From CAWABB01 sp963780165 (GTDB lineage: Bacteria; Bacteroidota; Ignavibacteria; UBA10030; UBA6906), in assembly GCA_963780165.1 (NCBI GenBank), contig CAWABB010000002.1:1-64000 (forward strand): a stretch of DNA of 64,000 nucleotides, given 5' to 3'. Both the position numbers and the translations under genes were made by a program. Below, one piece after another: positions 8,783 to 17,261 of this stretch; position 1 is the first letter of the stretch; every line of letters begins with the position of its first letter. The notes beneath the pieces were generated by a model, which worked only from the letters and a program-made list of their open reading frames with translations, was not told the DNA's origin and did not search any database.

Positions 8783-9816
8783 GAGCCGGCCTTGAGTACC
8801 CTGGTGGACTGGCGGACGACGAACTCCGTCTCGAGGACAACGCGCTCGTTCGGAAGCAGCGTTGAAGATTCTATGTTACGGATCAGGATCTCGGCAGCGG
8901 TCTTGCCGATCTCTCGCTGGGGCGCTCGTATTGTCGTCAGCGGGACCGGGTAAGAAGCCGCGTAGGAGATGTCATCGTTCCCGACAATCGAGATGTCCTC
9001 GGGAACGCGGATCCCCAGGTCTATGAGTGCGTTCATCACCGCAAGGGCTTGCTGGTCGTTGAAGCAGACGATTGCGCTGGGGTAGTCCGATCGCTGCCGG
9101 CTCTTGAAGTACTTGATTGTCGCCCCACAGCTCTCCTCATGCCGCGAACCGACGGAAACGATCATATCTTTGTGAAACGCAAGCGTGCTCTCGCTGAAGG
9201 CATCCTTGAAGCCCTCGATCCGTTCTTGCGTATGCGATGAGGCTGGAGGCCCGGCGAAGTGGACGATATTCGTGTGGCCATTGTCCATGAGGTACTTCAC
9301 CGCCTTTTTGATGGCCCGCAGGTTGTCGATCGCGACGACGTTCGCCTGGATTCCCCTGACGTCCTCAAGCAGGACGAACGGGTAGTTGATCATCTTCAAG
9401 CGGAACAGGTGTTCGATTTCGGCGGTCCCCTCGACGATCGGGGCTATGATTGCGCCTTTGATGTCTTTTGCGGAAAAGAGGTGGGAGATCTTCTTCTCGT
9501 CTTCGTGATCATTCTCCGAGCTGGCGACGATCACCGAGTACCCTTTGCTGTTCGCGTGTTCTTTTGCGCCCAGCGCGATCGAGGTGTAGAAGGGGTAGTT
9601 GAGATCCTTGATGATAATCCCGATGCTCTTGTCAAGATCGCTATTCCGGAGATTCCGGGCTACTCCCTTGGGACGAAAGTGAAGTTCCTTCATCACTTCC
9701 AGGACGTGATTCCGTGTCGCCGCCTTTACGCTTTGCTTGGCGTTGATAACGGCGGAGACGGTTCCCTTGGAAACGCCCGCCCGTCTGGCCACGTCTACAA
9801 TGGTGATTCGCTTCAT
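8779..9816 (-). CDS. LacI-family transcriptional repressor
   Basis: A 345-residue LacI-type regulator. The N-terminal helix-turn-helix reads TIVDVARRAGVSKGTVSAVI, followed by a hinge helix at about residues 50-58. The periplasmic-binding-like sensor domain follows, with a variable DNAxx-type linker (IGIIIKDLNYPFY, then FAGPPASSHTQERIEGF and SIVGNDDISYAASYPVPLTTI). It is divergent from the GH43 gene. The gap between them holds TTGAACCGGTATAA (9902-9915), a likely autoregulatory operator related to that at 75-88. The effector is probably a xylan-derived sugar; this is inferred from position only. Its 3' end reaches the uxuA remnant on the other strand, with a 4-nt overlap. Confidence 0.9.
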   Translation of the reverse strand: MKRITIVDVARRAGVSKGTVSAVINAKQSVKAATRNHVLEVMKELHFRPKGVARNLRNSDLDKSIGIIIKDLNYPFYTSIALGAKEHANSKGYSVIVASSENDHEDEKKISHLFSAKDIKGAIIAPIVEGTAEIEHLFRLKMINYPFVLLEDVRGIQANVVAIDNLRAIKKAVKYLMDNGHTNIVHFAGPPASSHTQERIEGFKDAFSESTLAFHKDMIVSVGSRHEESCGATIKYFKSRQRSDYPSAIVCFNDQQALAVMNALIDLGIRVPEDISIVGNDDISYAASYPVPLTTIRAPQREIGKTAAEILIRNIESSTLLPNERVVLETEFVVRQSTRVLKAGS

Positions 9817-9901
9817 ATTGTGTTCGGACTCTTCTGGAGGGGGAAGCCGGGTGGCGTGCCACGGGGGCCAGCCTACCCAAAAAGAGGAGTTATTTGGATG
9901 A

Positions 9902-9915
9902 TTGAACCGGTATAA
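9902..9915. promoter_or_regulatory. LacI-type operator over a TATAAT box
   Basis: TTGAACCGGTATAA has a full half site TTGAACC with a central CG and a degenerate second half. TATAAT at 9911-9916 overlaps it and could be the -10 box of the GH43 transcription unit. The same half site forms the right arm of the operator candidate at 75-88. The gap 9817-10040 holds no other feature that I can support. Confidence 0.45.
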
Positions 9916-10040
9916 TCGCTATTTAACTAAACAATTCGGCGACCAAAGTCAAGGCCGCGCAAGGCCCTTCCCGCCTCGGGTTGAAGGAAAATGGTAACCA
10001 GAGTGCGCCGGGCGGCGAAGAGGTTGAGATGGAGATTCCG

Positions 10041-11801
10041 ATGCAAACAAAGGTCAGAAATGTGCGAAGGGCGAGACTCCATTGCATCGCTTCGCTGGCG
10101 ATTCTGGCGTCTGTGTTGTTTGTCCGTTCCATCTCCCCGGGGCAGGCGGAGACAGGTGGATTTCACAACCCGATCCTCTCCGGCTTCTATCCGGATCCCA
10201 GCATCTGCAGGGTGGGGCCGGACTATTACCTGGTGACATCGACATTCTCCTATTTTCCCGGCATCCCCGTGTTGCACAGCCGTGATCTGGTGAACTGGAA
10301 GCTCATCGGTCATGTGCTGGACCGTCCGCAGCAACTGAACCTTGACAAGCAGGGAGTCTCGCGCGGGTTATTTGCGCCGGCGATCCGGCATAACAAGGGA
10401 GTGTTCTACGTGACATGCACGCTTGTGGACATCGGCGGAAACTTCGTGGCTACGTCCCGCACGCCCGAAGGGCCGTGGTCCAGTCCAGGATGGCTGCCCG
10501 AGGTAGACGGTATCGATCCGTCGCTCTTCTTCGATGACGACGGCAGCGCATACGTGCTCTACAATAGCATCGCTCCGGACGGGAGACCGTTGTACGAAGG
10601 CCACAGGACCATCAGGATGCGGGCATTCGATGCCGAGAACCTGAAGGTCGCCGGAGAGGAGATGATCCTCGTCAACGGCGGCACCGACATTTCAAAGAAG
10701 CCGGTATGGATCGAAGCACCTCACATTTTCAGGAAGGATGGATGGTACTACCTGATCGCTGCGGAAGGGGGGACGGCCGATCAGCATTCGGAGGTCGTAT
10801 TCCGGAGCAGAAAGGTCGACGGACCATATGTGCCGTACGAGCAAAATCCGATCCTCACCCAGCGGCATCTTGATCCCCGGAGGCCGTTCCCCGTGACCTC
10901 GACCGGCCATGCCGACTTCGTACAGACGGATACAGGCGACTGGTGGGCGGTCTTTCTGGGTTGCCGACCCTATCCGCCGTACGAGGAGCACTGTTACAAT
11001 ACGGGCAGGGAGACATTTTTGGCTCCGGTGAAGTGGGAGTCGGGATGGCCGGTCATCAATCCAGGTTTCGCCGAGGTCCAGTACGCGTATCCCTGTCCAA
11101 TCAAACCCTGCTGGGAGGCATCGGACATTCCTCACAGCGGCAACTTCACGATCCGGGATGAATTCGACACGGACACGTTGAATCCACACTGGGTATTCCT
11201 GAGGACTCCCCTCACGAAGTGGTATTCCCTGGAGCCCTCGAAGGGAATGGTGTCCCTGAAGCTCCGGCCGGAAACGTGTTCGGGCAACGGGAATCCGAGT
11301 TTCCTCGGCAGACGCCAGCAACACCTTCGGGGGTCCGCGAGCGTCGCGATGCGGTTTCGGGCTGCAACCGAGGGTGAGAAGTCCGGCATCGTCGTCTTCC
11401 AGAATGAGACACACTACTACTATTTGTGCAGGTCTCAGGAAGGAAACACGCCGGTGGTTCAACTCTTTGCATCGAGAGCCGGCGATTCGACCGGCCGCGC
11501 GATGGAGAAGCTTGCGTCCCGGAACATTCCGCTCGAGTACGACGATACGCCGCTGTACCTCCGGATCGACGCGCGTGGGAACGAGTACGCTTTTCAGTTC
11601 GCGCATGTTCCCGGCGAATGGAACGTGCTGAAGGAGGGAGTCGATGCGAAGTTCCTGAGCACGAGGGTTGCCGGGGGATTCGTCGGCTGCATGTTTGCCA
11701 TGTATGCGACCTCGCTCGGTAAGCCGAGCAGGTCGGTGGCGTGGTTTGACTGGTTTGAGTATTCGGGGGACGACGAGGTCTACAGGGACGGCCGCCATTG
11801 A
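10041..11801 (+). CDS. GH43 beta-xylosidase/arabinofuranosidase with C-terminal beta-sandwich
   Basis: A secreted GH43 enzyme of about 586 residues. The five-bladed propeller starts after the signal peptide with FHNPILSGFYPDPSICR, giving the catalytic base Asp. It continues with DGIDPSLFFDDDG (pKa-modulating Asp) and WIEAPHIFRKDGWYYL (acid Glu). All three catalytic residues are present. A second domain from about residue 370 (IRDEFDTDTLNPHW onward) is the Concanavalin-A-like GH43_C2 module usual in subfamilies such as GH43_12. ATG 10041 has GGAG 6 nt upstream; ATG 10029 and 9981 are in-frame alternatives. It removes xylose or arabinose from xylo-oligosaccharides; the exact specificity cannot be read. 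Confidence 0.88.
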   Translation: MQTKVRNVRRARLHCIASLAILASVLFVRSISPGQAETGGFHNPILSGFYPDPSICRVGPDYYLVTSTFSYFPGIPVLHSRDLVNWKLIGHVLDRPQQLNLDKQGVSRGLFAPAIRHNKGVFYVTCTLVDIGGNFVATSRTPEGPWSSPGWLPEVDGIDPSLFFDDDGSAYVLYNSIAPDGRPLYEGHRTIRMRAFDAENLKVAGEEMILVNGGTDISKKPVWIEAPHIFRKDGWYYLIAAEGGTADQHSEVVFRSRKVDGPYVPYEQNPILTQRHLDPRRPFPVTSTGHADFVQTDTGDWWAVFLGCRPYPPYEEHCYNTGRETFLAPVKWESGWPVINPGFAEVQYAYPCPIKPCWEASDIPHSGNFTIRDEFDTDTLNPHWVFLRTPLTKWYSLEPSKGMVSLKLRPETCSGNGNPSFLGRRQQHLRGSASVAMRFRAATEGEKSGIVVFQNETHYYYLCRSQEGNTPVVQLFASRAGDSTGRAMEKLASRNIPLEYDDTPLYLRIDARGNEYAFQFAHVPGEWNVLKEGVDAKFLSTRVAGGFVGCMFAMYATSLGKPSRSVAWFDWFEYSGDDEVYRDGRH

Positions 11802-11874
11802 CGTGCGGAATCAACCTGTCATGCACGCGCGACGGCAACCCGGATACTGAGGTGGACCGCTGGAGGGTCCCTCG

Positions 11875-12915
11875 ATGACCGATCAACAATGGAAACTGCT
11901 GCTGGACACCATGGCTGGCGGGGCGCACCATCCGCCTCCGGTTGGGTTCATCATCGACAGCCCCTGGCTGCCAAACTGGTACGGCATCCGGATACTCGAT
12001 TACTTCTCGAGCGACGAGGCGTGGCTGCAGGCAAATCTCGCCGCGCTCTCCGCCTTCCCCGACGTCCTGTTCCTGCCGGGCTTCTGGTCGGAATTCGGCA
12101 TGTGCACCGAGCCTTCGGCGTTCGGCGTACGGTGCACGTTCCCTCCGAACGAGTTTCCGCATGCCCATAGCCTCGTCGGGCCCACGGAGGCGATCGATGG
12201 CCTGCCCTTGCCGGATCCTCGCACGGACGGGCTGCTGCCGTTCGTGCTGAACCGGCTCAAGCGCGCGCAGCCTGCCATCCAGGGAGCGGGCCACGCCATC
12301 CGATTCGCGGTGGCGAGGGGTCCTTTGAACGTGGCCAGCTATCTGATGGGGACGACGGAATTCCTCACGATGATGATGGTGGAGCCGGACAGGGCGATGG
12401 CGCTTCTGAAGAAGGTCACCAGCTTCTTGAAGAACTGGCTGAATGTGCAGAGGGAGACGTTCCCGACCATCGACGGGATCTTCCTCCTGGACGATATTAT
12501 CGGGTTCCTCGGGGAGCGGGAGTTTCGCGCCTTCGGCCTGCCGTACTTCACGGAGCTTTTCGACACGGACGTATCCGTCAGATTCCTTCACAATGACGCT
12601 CCCTGCAGGGTATCCGCGCCCTACCTGCCGGAGATGGGAGTGAACCTCTTCAATATGGGATTCGATGTTTCCCTCAATGAACTCAAGACGCTGACCGGGG
12701 GGAAGGTCACGCTTCTCGGGAACATCCCCCCCCGGGACGTGCTGGCGGCGGGCACGCCGGCGGACGTGGCACACGCGACGCGCGAGCTTGTCGCATCGCT
12801 TTCCGATCCGTCCAGAATCGTTCTTTCGTGCGGGGGCGGGATGCCCCCCGGCGTGCCATCCGAAAACATTGCGGCGCTCCTGGAGGCCGTTCATAGCCTC
12901 CCGGGAACGAAGTAA
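11875..12915 (+). CDS. Uroporphyrinogen decarboxylase (URO-D) superfamily protein
   Basis: A 346-residue protein with the TIM-barrel layout of the URO-D/methylcobamide methyltransferase superfamily. Segments include GIRILDYFSSDEAWLQANL, DVLFLPGFWSEFG, RFLHNDAPC near residue 242 and VLSCGGGMPPGVPSENI near the end. True HemE arginines for porphyrin binding are not evident. The H-x4-C and late Cys-Gly-Gly pattern looks more like the zinc site of MtaA/MtbA-type methyltransferases. It lies 73 bp after GH43 and 72 bp ahead of the MFS gene, inside the xylan operon. A role in handling the 4-O-methyl group of methylglucuronate is possible but is inference only. No corrinoid protein gene is adjacent. 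Confidence 0.75.
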   Translation: MTDQQWKLLLDTMAGGAHHPPPVGFIIDSPWLPNWYGIRILDYFSSDEAWLQANLAALSAFPDVLFLPGFWSEFGMCTEPSAFGVRCTFPPNEFPHAHSLVGPTEAIDGLPLPDPRTDGLLPFVLNRLKRAQPAIQGAGHAIRFAVARGPLNVASYLMGTTEFLTMMMVEPDRAMALLKKVTSFLKNWLNVQRETFPTIDGIFLLDDIIGFLGEREFRAFGLPYFTELFDTDVSVRFLHNDAPCRVSAPYLPEMGVNLFNMGFDVSLNELKTLTGGKVTLLGNIPPRDVLAAGTPADVAHATRELVASLSDPSRIVLSCGGGMPPGVPSENIAALLEAVHSLPGTK

Positions 12916-12987
12916 TGCACCTACGGGATCGTATGTAGGAATCGATTGGATGGCAGCGTGCAACTCCGGACCGGACGTGGAGACCGA

Positions 12988-14289
12988 GTGAGCCCCCAGG
13001 ACATACCTCCGGCACCCGCCCTTTCGGGCGGCCATAACGGCAAGGGCCGTTTTCGATGGGTGATTCTGGCGCTGGTTTTTCTGGCGACAACGGTCAACTA
13101 CATCGACAGACAGGTCATCGGCATTCTGGCTCCCACGCTGCAGCGGGAGATCGGGTGGAATGACATGGAGTACGGTGCTATCGTAGCCGCATTTACGGCG
13201 GCGTATGCGATTGGACTGCTCCTGACCGGCAGGCTGGTCGATGTGATCGGCACGAAGCTCGGATACGCGCTCGCGCTCGCGGGGTGGAGCCTGGCGGCGA
13301 TGGGTCACGCCCTCGCCCGGAGTGCGTTTGGATTCGGCGCGGCCCGCTTCGGCCTCGGCCTGTTTGAGGCCGCCAATTTCCCTGCGGCCATCAAGACTGT
13401 CGCGGAGTGGTTTCCCAGGAAGGAACGGGCCCTCGCGACAGGCATCTTCAATGCCGGCTCCAATGTGGGCGCGGTCGTGGCGCCGCTGGTCGTTCCGTGG
13501 ATCACGCTGACATACGGGTGGCAGGAGGCGTTCGTGATCACCGGGGCCATCGGGCTGCTCTGGCTCATCCTCTGGTTCTGGTTCTATGAGACGCCGGAGA
13601 AGCACAGGAGACTATCGGCGCGGGAGTTTGCGTACATCCGCTCTGATCCCCCCGATCCGGCCGCGCAGATCCCTTGGGCCCGGCTCCTTCGCTACAGGGA
13701 GACGTGGGCTTTCGCACTGGGCAAATTCCTCACCGACCCGGCCTGGTGGTTCTATCTGTACTGGATCCCGAGCTTCCTCAACAAGAACTACGGCCTTACG
13801 CTGGACAAGATCGGCGTGCCTCTGATCATCATCTACCTCATGGCTGACGTCGGCAGCATCGGCGGGGGGTGGTTGTCCTCCCACCTCCTCAAGCGCGGCT
13901 GGACTGTCAACAGGGCGAGGAAGACGACGATGTTGGCATGTGCGCTGTGCGTGTTGCCCATCGTCTTCGTATCGCAGACAAGCGATGTGTGGCTCGCCGT
14001 CGCGCTCCTGAGTCTCGCCACGGCCGCCCATCAAGGGTGGTCAGCGAATCTCTTCACGACGGTCTCCGACATGTTCCCCAGAGCGGCTGTTGCCTCAGTG
14101 GTCGGTCTCGGCGGCATGGCAGGAGCAATCGGGGGAATGCTCGTTGCGACCGCGGCCGGCGTGATCCTCCAATTGACCGGCAGTTACGTCATTCTCTTTG
14201 TCCTGGCCGGTTCGGTCTACCTCGTTGCCCTGCTGACCTTCCAGAGGCTCGTGCCGGTCGTACAACCTGTCGAGATCGTACAGGCGTGA
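12988..14289 (+). CDS. MFS transporter, ACS/hexuronate (ExuT)-like
   Basis: A 433-residue major facilitator with 12 predicted membrane segments. The first transmembrane region ends TTVNYIDRQVIGILAP, the typical opening of the anion:cation symporter family, which contains the hexuronate transporter ExuT. GLFEAANFPAAIKTVAEWFP and ERALATGIFNAGSNVGAVVAP are family signatures. GTG 12988 is preferred because GGAG lies 5 nt upstream; the frame is open from 12946. Last gene of the xylan operon. Import of glucuronate or galacturonate would fit the GH115 product. A hairpin found twice in this window follows at about 14381. Confidence 0.85.
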   Translation: MSPQDIPPAPALSGGHNGKGRFRWVILALVFLATTVNYIDRQVIGILAPTLQREIGWNDMEYGAIVAAFTAAYAIGLLLTGRLVDVIGTKLGYALALAGWSLAAMGHALARSAFGFGAARFGLGLFEAANFPAAIKTVAEWFPRKERALATGIFNAGSNVGAVVAPLVVPWITLTYGWQEAFVITGAIGLLWLILWFWFYETPEKHRRLSAREFAYIRSDPPDPAAQIPWARLLRYRETWAFALGKFLTDPAWWFYLYWIPSFLNKNYGLTLDKIGVPLIIIYLMADVGSIGGGWLSSHLLKRGWTVNRARKTTMLACALCVLPIVFVSQTSDVWLAVALLSLATAAHQGWSANLFTTVSDMFPRAAVASVVGLGGMAGAIGGMLVATAAGVILQLTGSYVILFVLAGSVYLVALLTFQRLVPVVQPVEIVQA

Positions 14290-14588
14290 ATACTGTAACT
14301 CGCCCTTCAAACGAATGATGCCCCGGCTCAAATGGAACTCCGGATAGGCCCTCCGGCATAGGCGGGTCCATAAGACGGAGCCCGGGCAGCGATGTCCGGG
14401 TTTCTTGCGTCACCGCCGGAGAGCAGTGAAGGACTAGTCCCTTTTCCAACCTTTTGGCTGATGTGAAATTGTCCTCCTCTCCGTAGACTATCGTGCAGTC
14501 TTTAGCCGTGTGGACCTCGCCCGGATGGGTGGGGAGATCCTCCGCGAGCGTCGTTGCGCCCATGTCATTCTCCCCGGAGGGGAACATC
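14290..14588 (+). other. Intergenic leader with terminator-like hairpin
   Basis: This 300-bp gap holds the hairpin 14379-14402 and a long untranslated stretch before the radical SAM gene. The frame of that gene is open from 14493, but the stretch 14493-14588 has no ribosome site and looks non-coding. I see no recognisable riboswitch core. Confidence 0.4.
14379..14402 (+). terminator. Recurring hairpin terminator (copy 1)
   Basis: CCCGGGCAGCGATGTCCGGG at 14381-14400 folds with flanking A and T pairs and is followed by TTTCTT. The same 20-mer, with one base changed in the loop, occurs at 26417-26436. Both copies lie downstream of plus-strand genes. Confidence 0.5.
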
Positions 14589-16070
14589 ATGAATATCCTC
14601 CTCGTCTGCCCGGAATATCCGGACACATTCTGGTCCTTCAAGCATGCCCTTAAGTTCGTCTCCAAAAGGGCCGGTCAACCGCCGCTCGGGTTGTTGACCG
14701 TCGCCGCACTCCTGCCTGCCGAATGGAACAAGAAGCTTGTCGATCTCAATCTGACCCCGCTCAGTGCCGGCGATCTTCAGTGGGCAGACTTCGTCTTCCT
14801 CGGCGGGATGTCCGTCCAGTCGGCATCCGCCCGCCAGGTGATTGCACTCTGCAATCAGTCGGGGACGAAGGTGGTCGCCGGCGGGCCGCTGTTTACTGCC
14901 AGGCACGAAGAATTCGAAGGGGTGGACCACTTTGTCCTGAACGAGGCGGAGATCACGCTGCCTCAATTCCTGGAGGACCTCCGGCTCGGTCAACCCAAAC
15001 ACCTGTACAGGACCGATCAATGGGCAGATCTGACCACGACGCCGATCCCGTTGTGGGAGTTGATCGACAGTCGCAAGTATGCCACCATGAACGTCCAGTA
15101 CTCCCGCGGTTGCCCGTATGATTGTGAGTTCTGCGATATCACGGTCCTCTACGGGCGCGTTCCGCGCACGAAATCCGCAGCACAGGTGATCGCAGAGCTT
15201 GATGCCCTGTACCGGACCGGATGGCGGGAGCACGTGTTCTTTGTCGATGACAACTTCATCGGCAACAAGTCGAAACTGAAGAAGGAGATACTTCCGCAGG
15301 TTATCCGGTGGATGGAGGACAGGAAACATCCGTTCTCTCTGGGGACCGAAGCGTCCCTCAATCTTTCTGACGAGCCGGAGCTGCTGGACCTTATGGCCCG
15401 CGCAGGTTTCGAGGAGGTGTTTGTCGGGATTGAGACCCCGAACGCGGAAAGCCTAGAGGAATGCAAGAAGACTACGAACAAGGGGCGGGATTTGATCGCG
15501 AGCGTCAAGACACTCCAGAAAGCCGGCCTGCAGGTCCAGGGGGGATTCATTGTGGGATTCGACAACGATCCGCCGGCCATTTTCGACACCATGATCCGGT
15601 TCATCAAGGAGAGCGGGATCGTCGTCGCGATGGTGGGCCTCCTGAACGCGCCGATCAAATCGCGGTTGTATCACCGGATGGAAAAGGAAGACAGGCTGCT
15701 GAAGACTTTTTCAGGAGACAATACAGACTTCTCCATGAACTTCGTTCCGAAGATGAACCGCCAGGCGCTTGTCGACGGGTATCGAAAGGTCCTCGGGACG
15801 ATCTATTCCCCGAGAGTGTATTACCAAAGGGTCACGGAGTTTCTGAGGACTCACGAGCCGCTCCGAAAGCACGGGGCACCGATCCGCCTGGCGCATTTGC
15901 GCGCGGTGACGAAATCCATGCTCCTTCTCGGGGTCATAGGGAAAGAACGGCTGTACTACTGGAAGCTCTTCTTCTGGTCGCTCTTTCGCCGCCCGCGTCA
16001 TTTCTCGACAGCTATCACGCTGGCCATCTACGGATTCCACTTCCGCCGGGTCTTCGAGCAGTACCTGTGA
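14589..16070 (+). CDS. B12-binding-domain radical SAM protein (DUF4070 type)
   Basis: About 493 residues. The N-terminal 140 residues form a cobalamin-binding-like Rossmann domain (ILLVCPEYPDTFW, PPLGLLTVAALLP). The radical SAM core has C175-x3-C179-x2-C182 within RGCPYDCEFCDI, binding the 4Fe-4S cluster that cleaves S-adenosylmethionine. The C-terminal 150 residues match the DUF4070 extension common in this family. ATG 14589 has GGAGG about 9 nt upstream and starts exactly at the B12-type strand. A DxHxxG motif is not obvious in the N-terminal domain, so cobalamin may not be bound. It stands alone, and the substrate is unknown. Relatives include HpnJ-like hopanoid and methyl-transfer enzymes. 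Confidence 0.85.
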   Translation: MNILLVCPEYPDTFWSFKHALKFVSKRAGQPPLGLLTVAALLPAEWNKKLVDLNLTPLSAGDLQWADFVFLGGMSVQSASARQVIALCNQSGTKVVAGGPLFTARHEEFEGVDHFVLNEAEITLPQFLEDLRLGQPKHLYRTDQWADLTTTPIPLWELIDSRKYATMNVQYSRGCPYDCEFCDITVLYGRVPRTKSAAQVIAELDALYRTGWREHVFFVDDNFIGNKSKLKKEILPQVIRWMEDRKHPFSLGTEASLNLSDEPELLDLMARAGFEEVFVGIETPNAESLEECKKTTNKGRDLIASVKTLQKAGLQVQGGFIVGFDNDPPAIFDTMIRFIKESGIVVAMVGLLNAPIKSRLYHRMEKEDRLLKTFSGDNTDFSMNFVPKMNRQALVDGYRKVLGTIYSPRVYYQRVTEFLRTHEPLRKHGAPIRLAHLRAVTKSMLLLGVIGKERLYYWKLFFWSLFRRPRHFSTAITLAIYGFHFRRVFEQYL

Positions 16071-16162
16071 GATTGAGTCCCCGGTGTGCGGTAGGAAGGC
16101 AGGTCCACCGGTGAGATGAGTTCGCCATTCTGATGAGTTCGTCATTCAGTGGGCATTCATGT

Positions 16163-16301
16163 GGGGCCGTCCCAGAAGTCCAACCTGGAGACATCCTGGT
16201 ACTTCACGTGCTGATTCGCTGCTGAATCGTGTTTGGTTTCGAGACCTGCATCGAGGCGCCTGAATGGATGTCAGCCTAAGAACGACTTCTGGGACGGCCC
16301 C
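16163..16301. mobile_element. MITE-like element with 18-bp terminal inverted repeats
   Basis: GGGGCCGTCCCAGAAGTC (16163-16180) and its perfect reverse complement (16284-16301) bound a 139-bp non-coding unit. Repeats starting GGGGC-GTC-CA are typical ends of transposase-mobilised elements. No transposase is inside, so it is a miniature element or a solo remnant. The flanks carry TTCAT on both sides, but a clean target duplication is not obvious. The rest of the 16071-16544 gap holds nothing coding. Confidence 0.55.
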
Positions 16302-16544
16302 GTTCATTTCTTGTCTCCTCCTGCAAGTCTACGTCAAACGGAGCGAGATTCTGGTCAACAAGCCAACCTGGAGAACGGACGGAAGCTGGCGCTGATGCGG
16401 TGTACCGGAAGATCGGCATTCCGTGTCACGCGGCGCTGCGCGTGCAGCGCTGTCAGACCTGGTGCTGCAGGCCGCAGTTGCGTAGATTGCAGCGTGTGGA
16501 AGTACTGTCGACAGACGTCTTGAGCGCGGACAAGGGATTTCCGA

Positions 16545-16958
16545 ATGACAATCGATATGAAAGACGCGAGCGAATACTTCCGGGGGCTGCTCCTGCTCAT
16601 CAGCAAGGACCGCAAAATTGCTGACACCGAGACTGTCCTTATGAAACGCATCGGCAAAGCGCTCGGGTTCGAAAAGGACTTCTGCGAGAATGCGATCCGT
16701 GAGATCCTGGAAAACAGGTTCATCGTTGACGAGCCTCCCCGGTTCTCGACGGGCGAGCTTGCGATGAAGTTCATCAAGGACGGGTTGACGTTGGCGGGCG
16801 CTGATGACGAGACGCACCATGCCGAAGTGGTGTGGCTGAAAGCCGCGGCAGCGAAGAACGGGATTGAGGAGGAGTGGTTCCGTCGGGCGCAGGAACGAGC
16901 CGTCCTCAGAGGATCAGACCACACTGCCCGTCTTGAAGTCGATGATCTGGCTGGATAG
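16545..16958 (+). CDS. TerB-like small helical protein
   Basis: A 137-residue protein, probably all-helical and cytoplasmic. YFRGLLLLISKDRKIADTE followed by a second helical repeat at about residues 70-110 (GLTLAGADDETHHAEVVWLK) resembles the TerB/DjlA-type fold, with acidic residues at the ends of paired helices. TerB-like domains occur in tellurite and membrane-stress contexts. It has no operon partner: it lies behind the MITE and ahead of the DUF4954 gene. The ribosome site is weak. Real by length, composition and conserved-looking domain; function unknown. Confidence 0.6.
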   Translation: MTIDMKDASEYFRGLLLLISKDRKIADTETVLMKRIGKALGFEKDFCENAIREILENRFIVDEPPRFSTGELAMKFIKDGLTLAGADDETHHAEVVWLKAAAAKNGIEEEWFRRAQERAVLRGSDHTARLEVDDLAG

Positions 16959-17261
16959 TTCAGATCGCGCGGTGATGTGCTCCGGTTGTACCCCTTTTGC
17001 CCTGGTTTGTGATGGGTCCTCCTTCGGGTGAGGGGCCACCGCACGGGAATGTGAGGCCCCCGGCGGAAAATGCCAACAGGCTGAACGTGGCCATCCTCTC
17101 CCAGCCTACCGGAACCGGTTGAAATACCGGGATATTCTTCCCTATCTTGCAGCGGTCTGACGCTGTTCTCGGCCTCGTTTTCGGCATCCGTGCCGCAAGT
17201 CACAGGGGATGGATCCGGAAAGTGGTACCGAGAAATGACATACACACATCGGCGACCCACA
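16959..17261 (+). other. Intergenic region before DUF4954 gene
   Basis: I see no gene, clear promoter or repeat in this stretch of about 300 bp. Its GC-rich short inverted repeats near 17010-17045 are too irregular to call. Confidence 0.3.

Noticed and set aside
11212..13605. Reverse open frame of 797 codons over GH43, URO-D and MFS genes
   Set aside because: Composition typical of an antisense GC shadow (Arg, Glu, His, Pro). It spans three well-supported genes.
14493..14588. Extended N-terminus of the radical SAM protein
   Set aside because: The B12-type domain starts exactly at ATG 14589, with a strong ribosome site just before it.
14290..14588. Cobalamin riboswitch ahead of the B12-binding radical SAM gene
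   Set aside because: I could not find the conserved B12-box or the core helices. The hairpin is better explained as a terminator.
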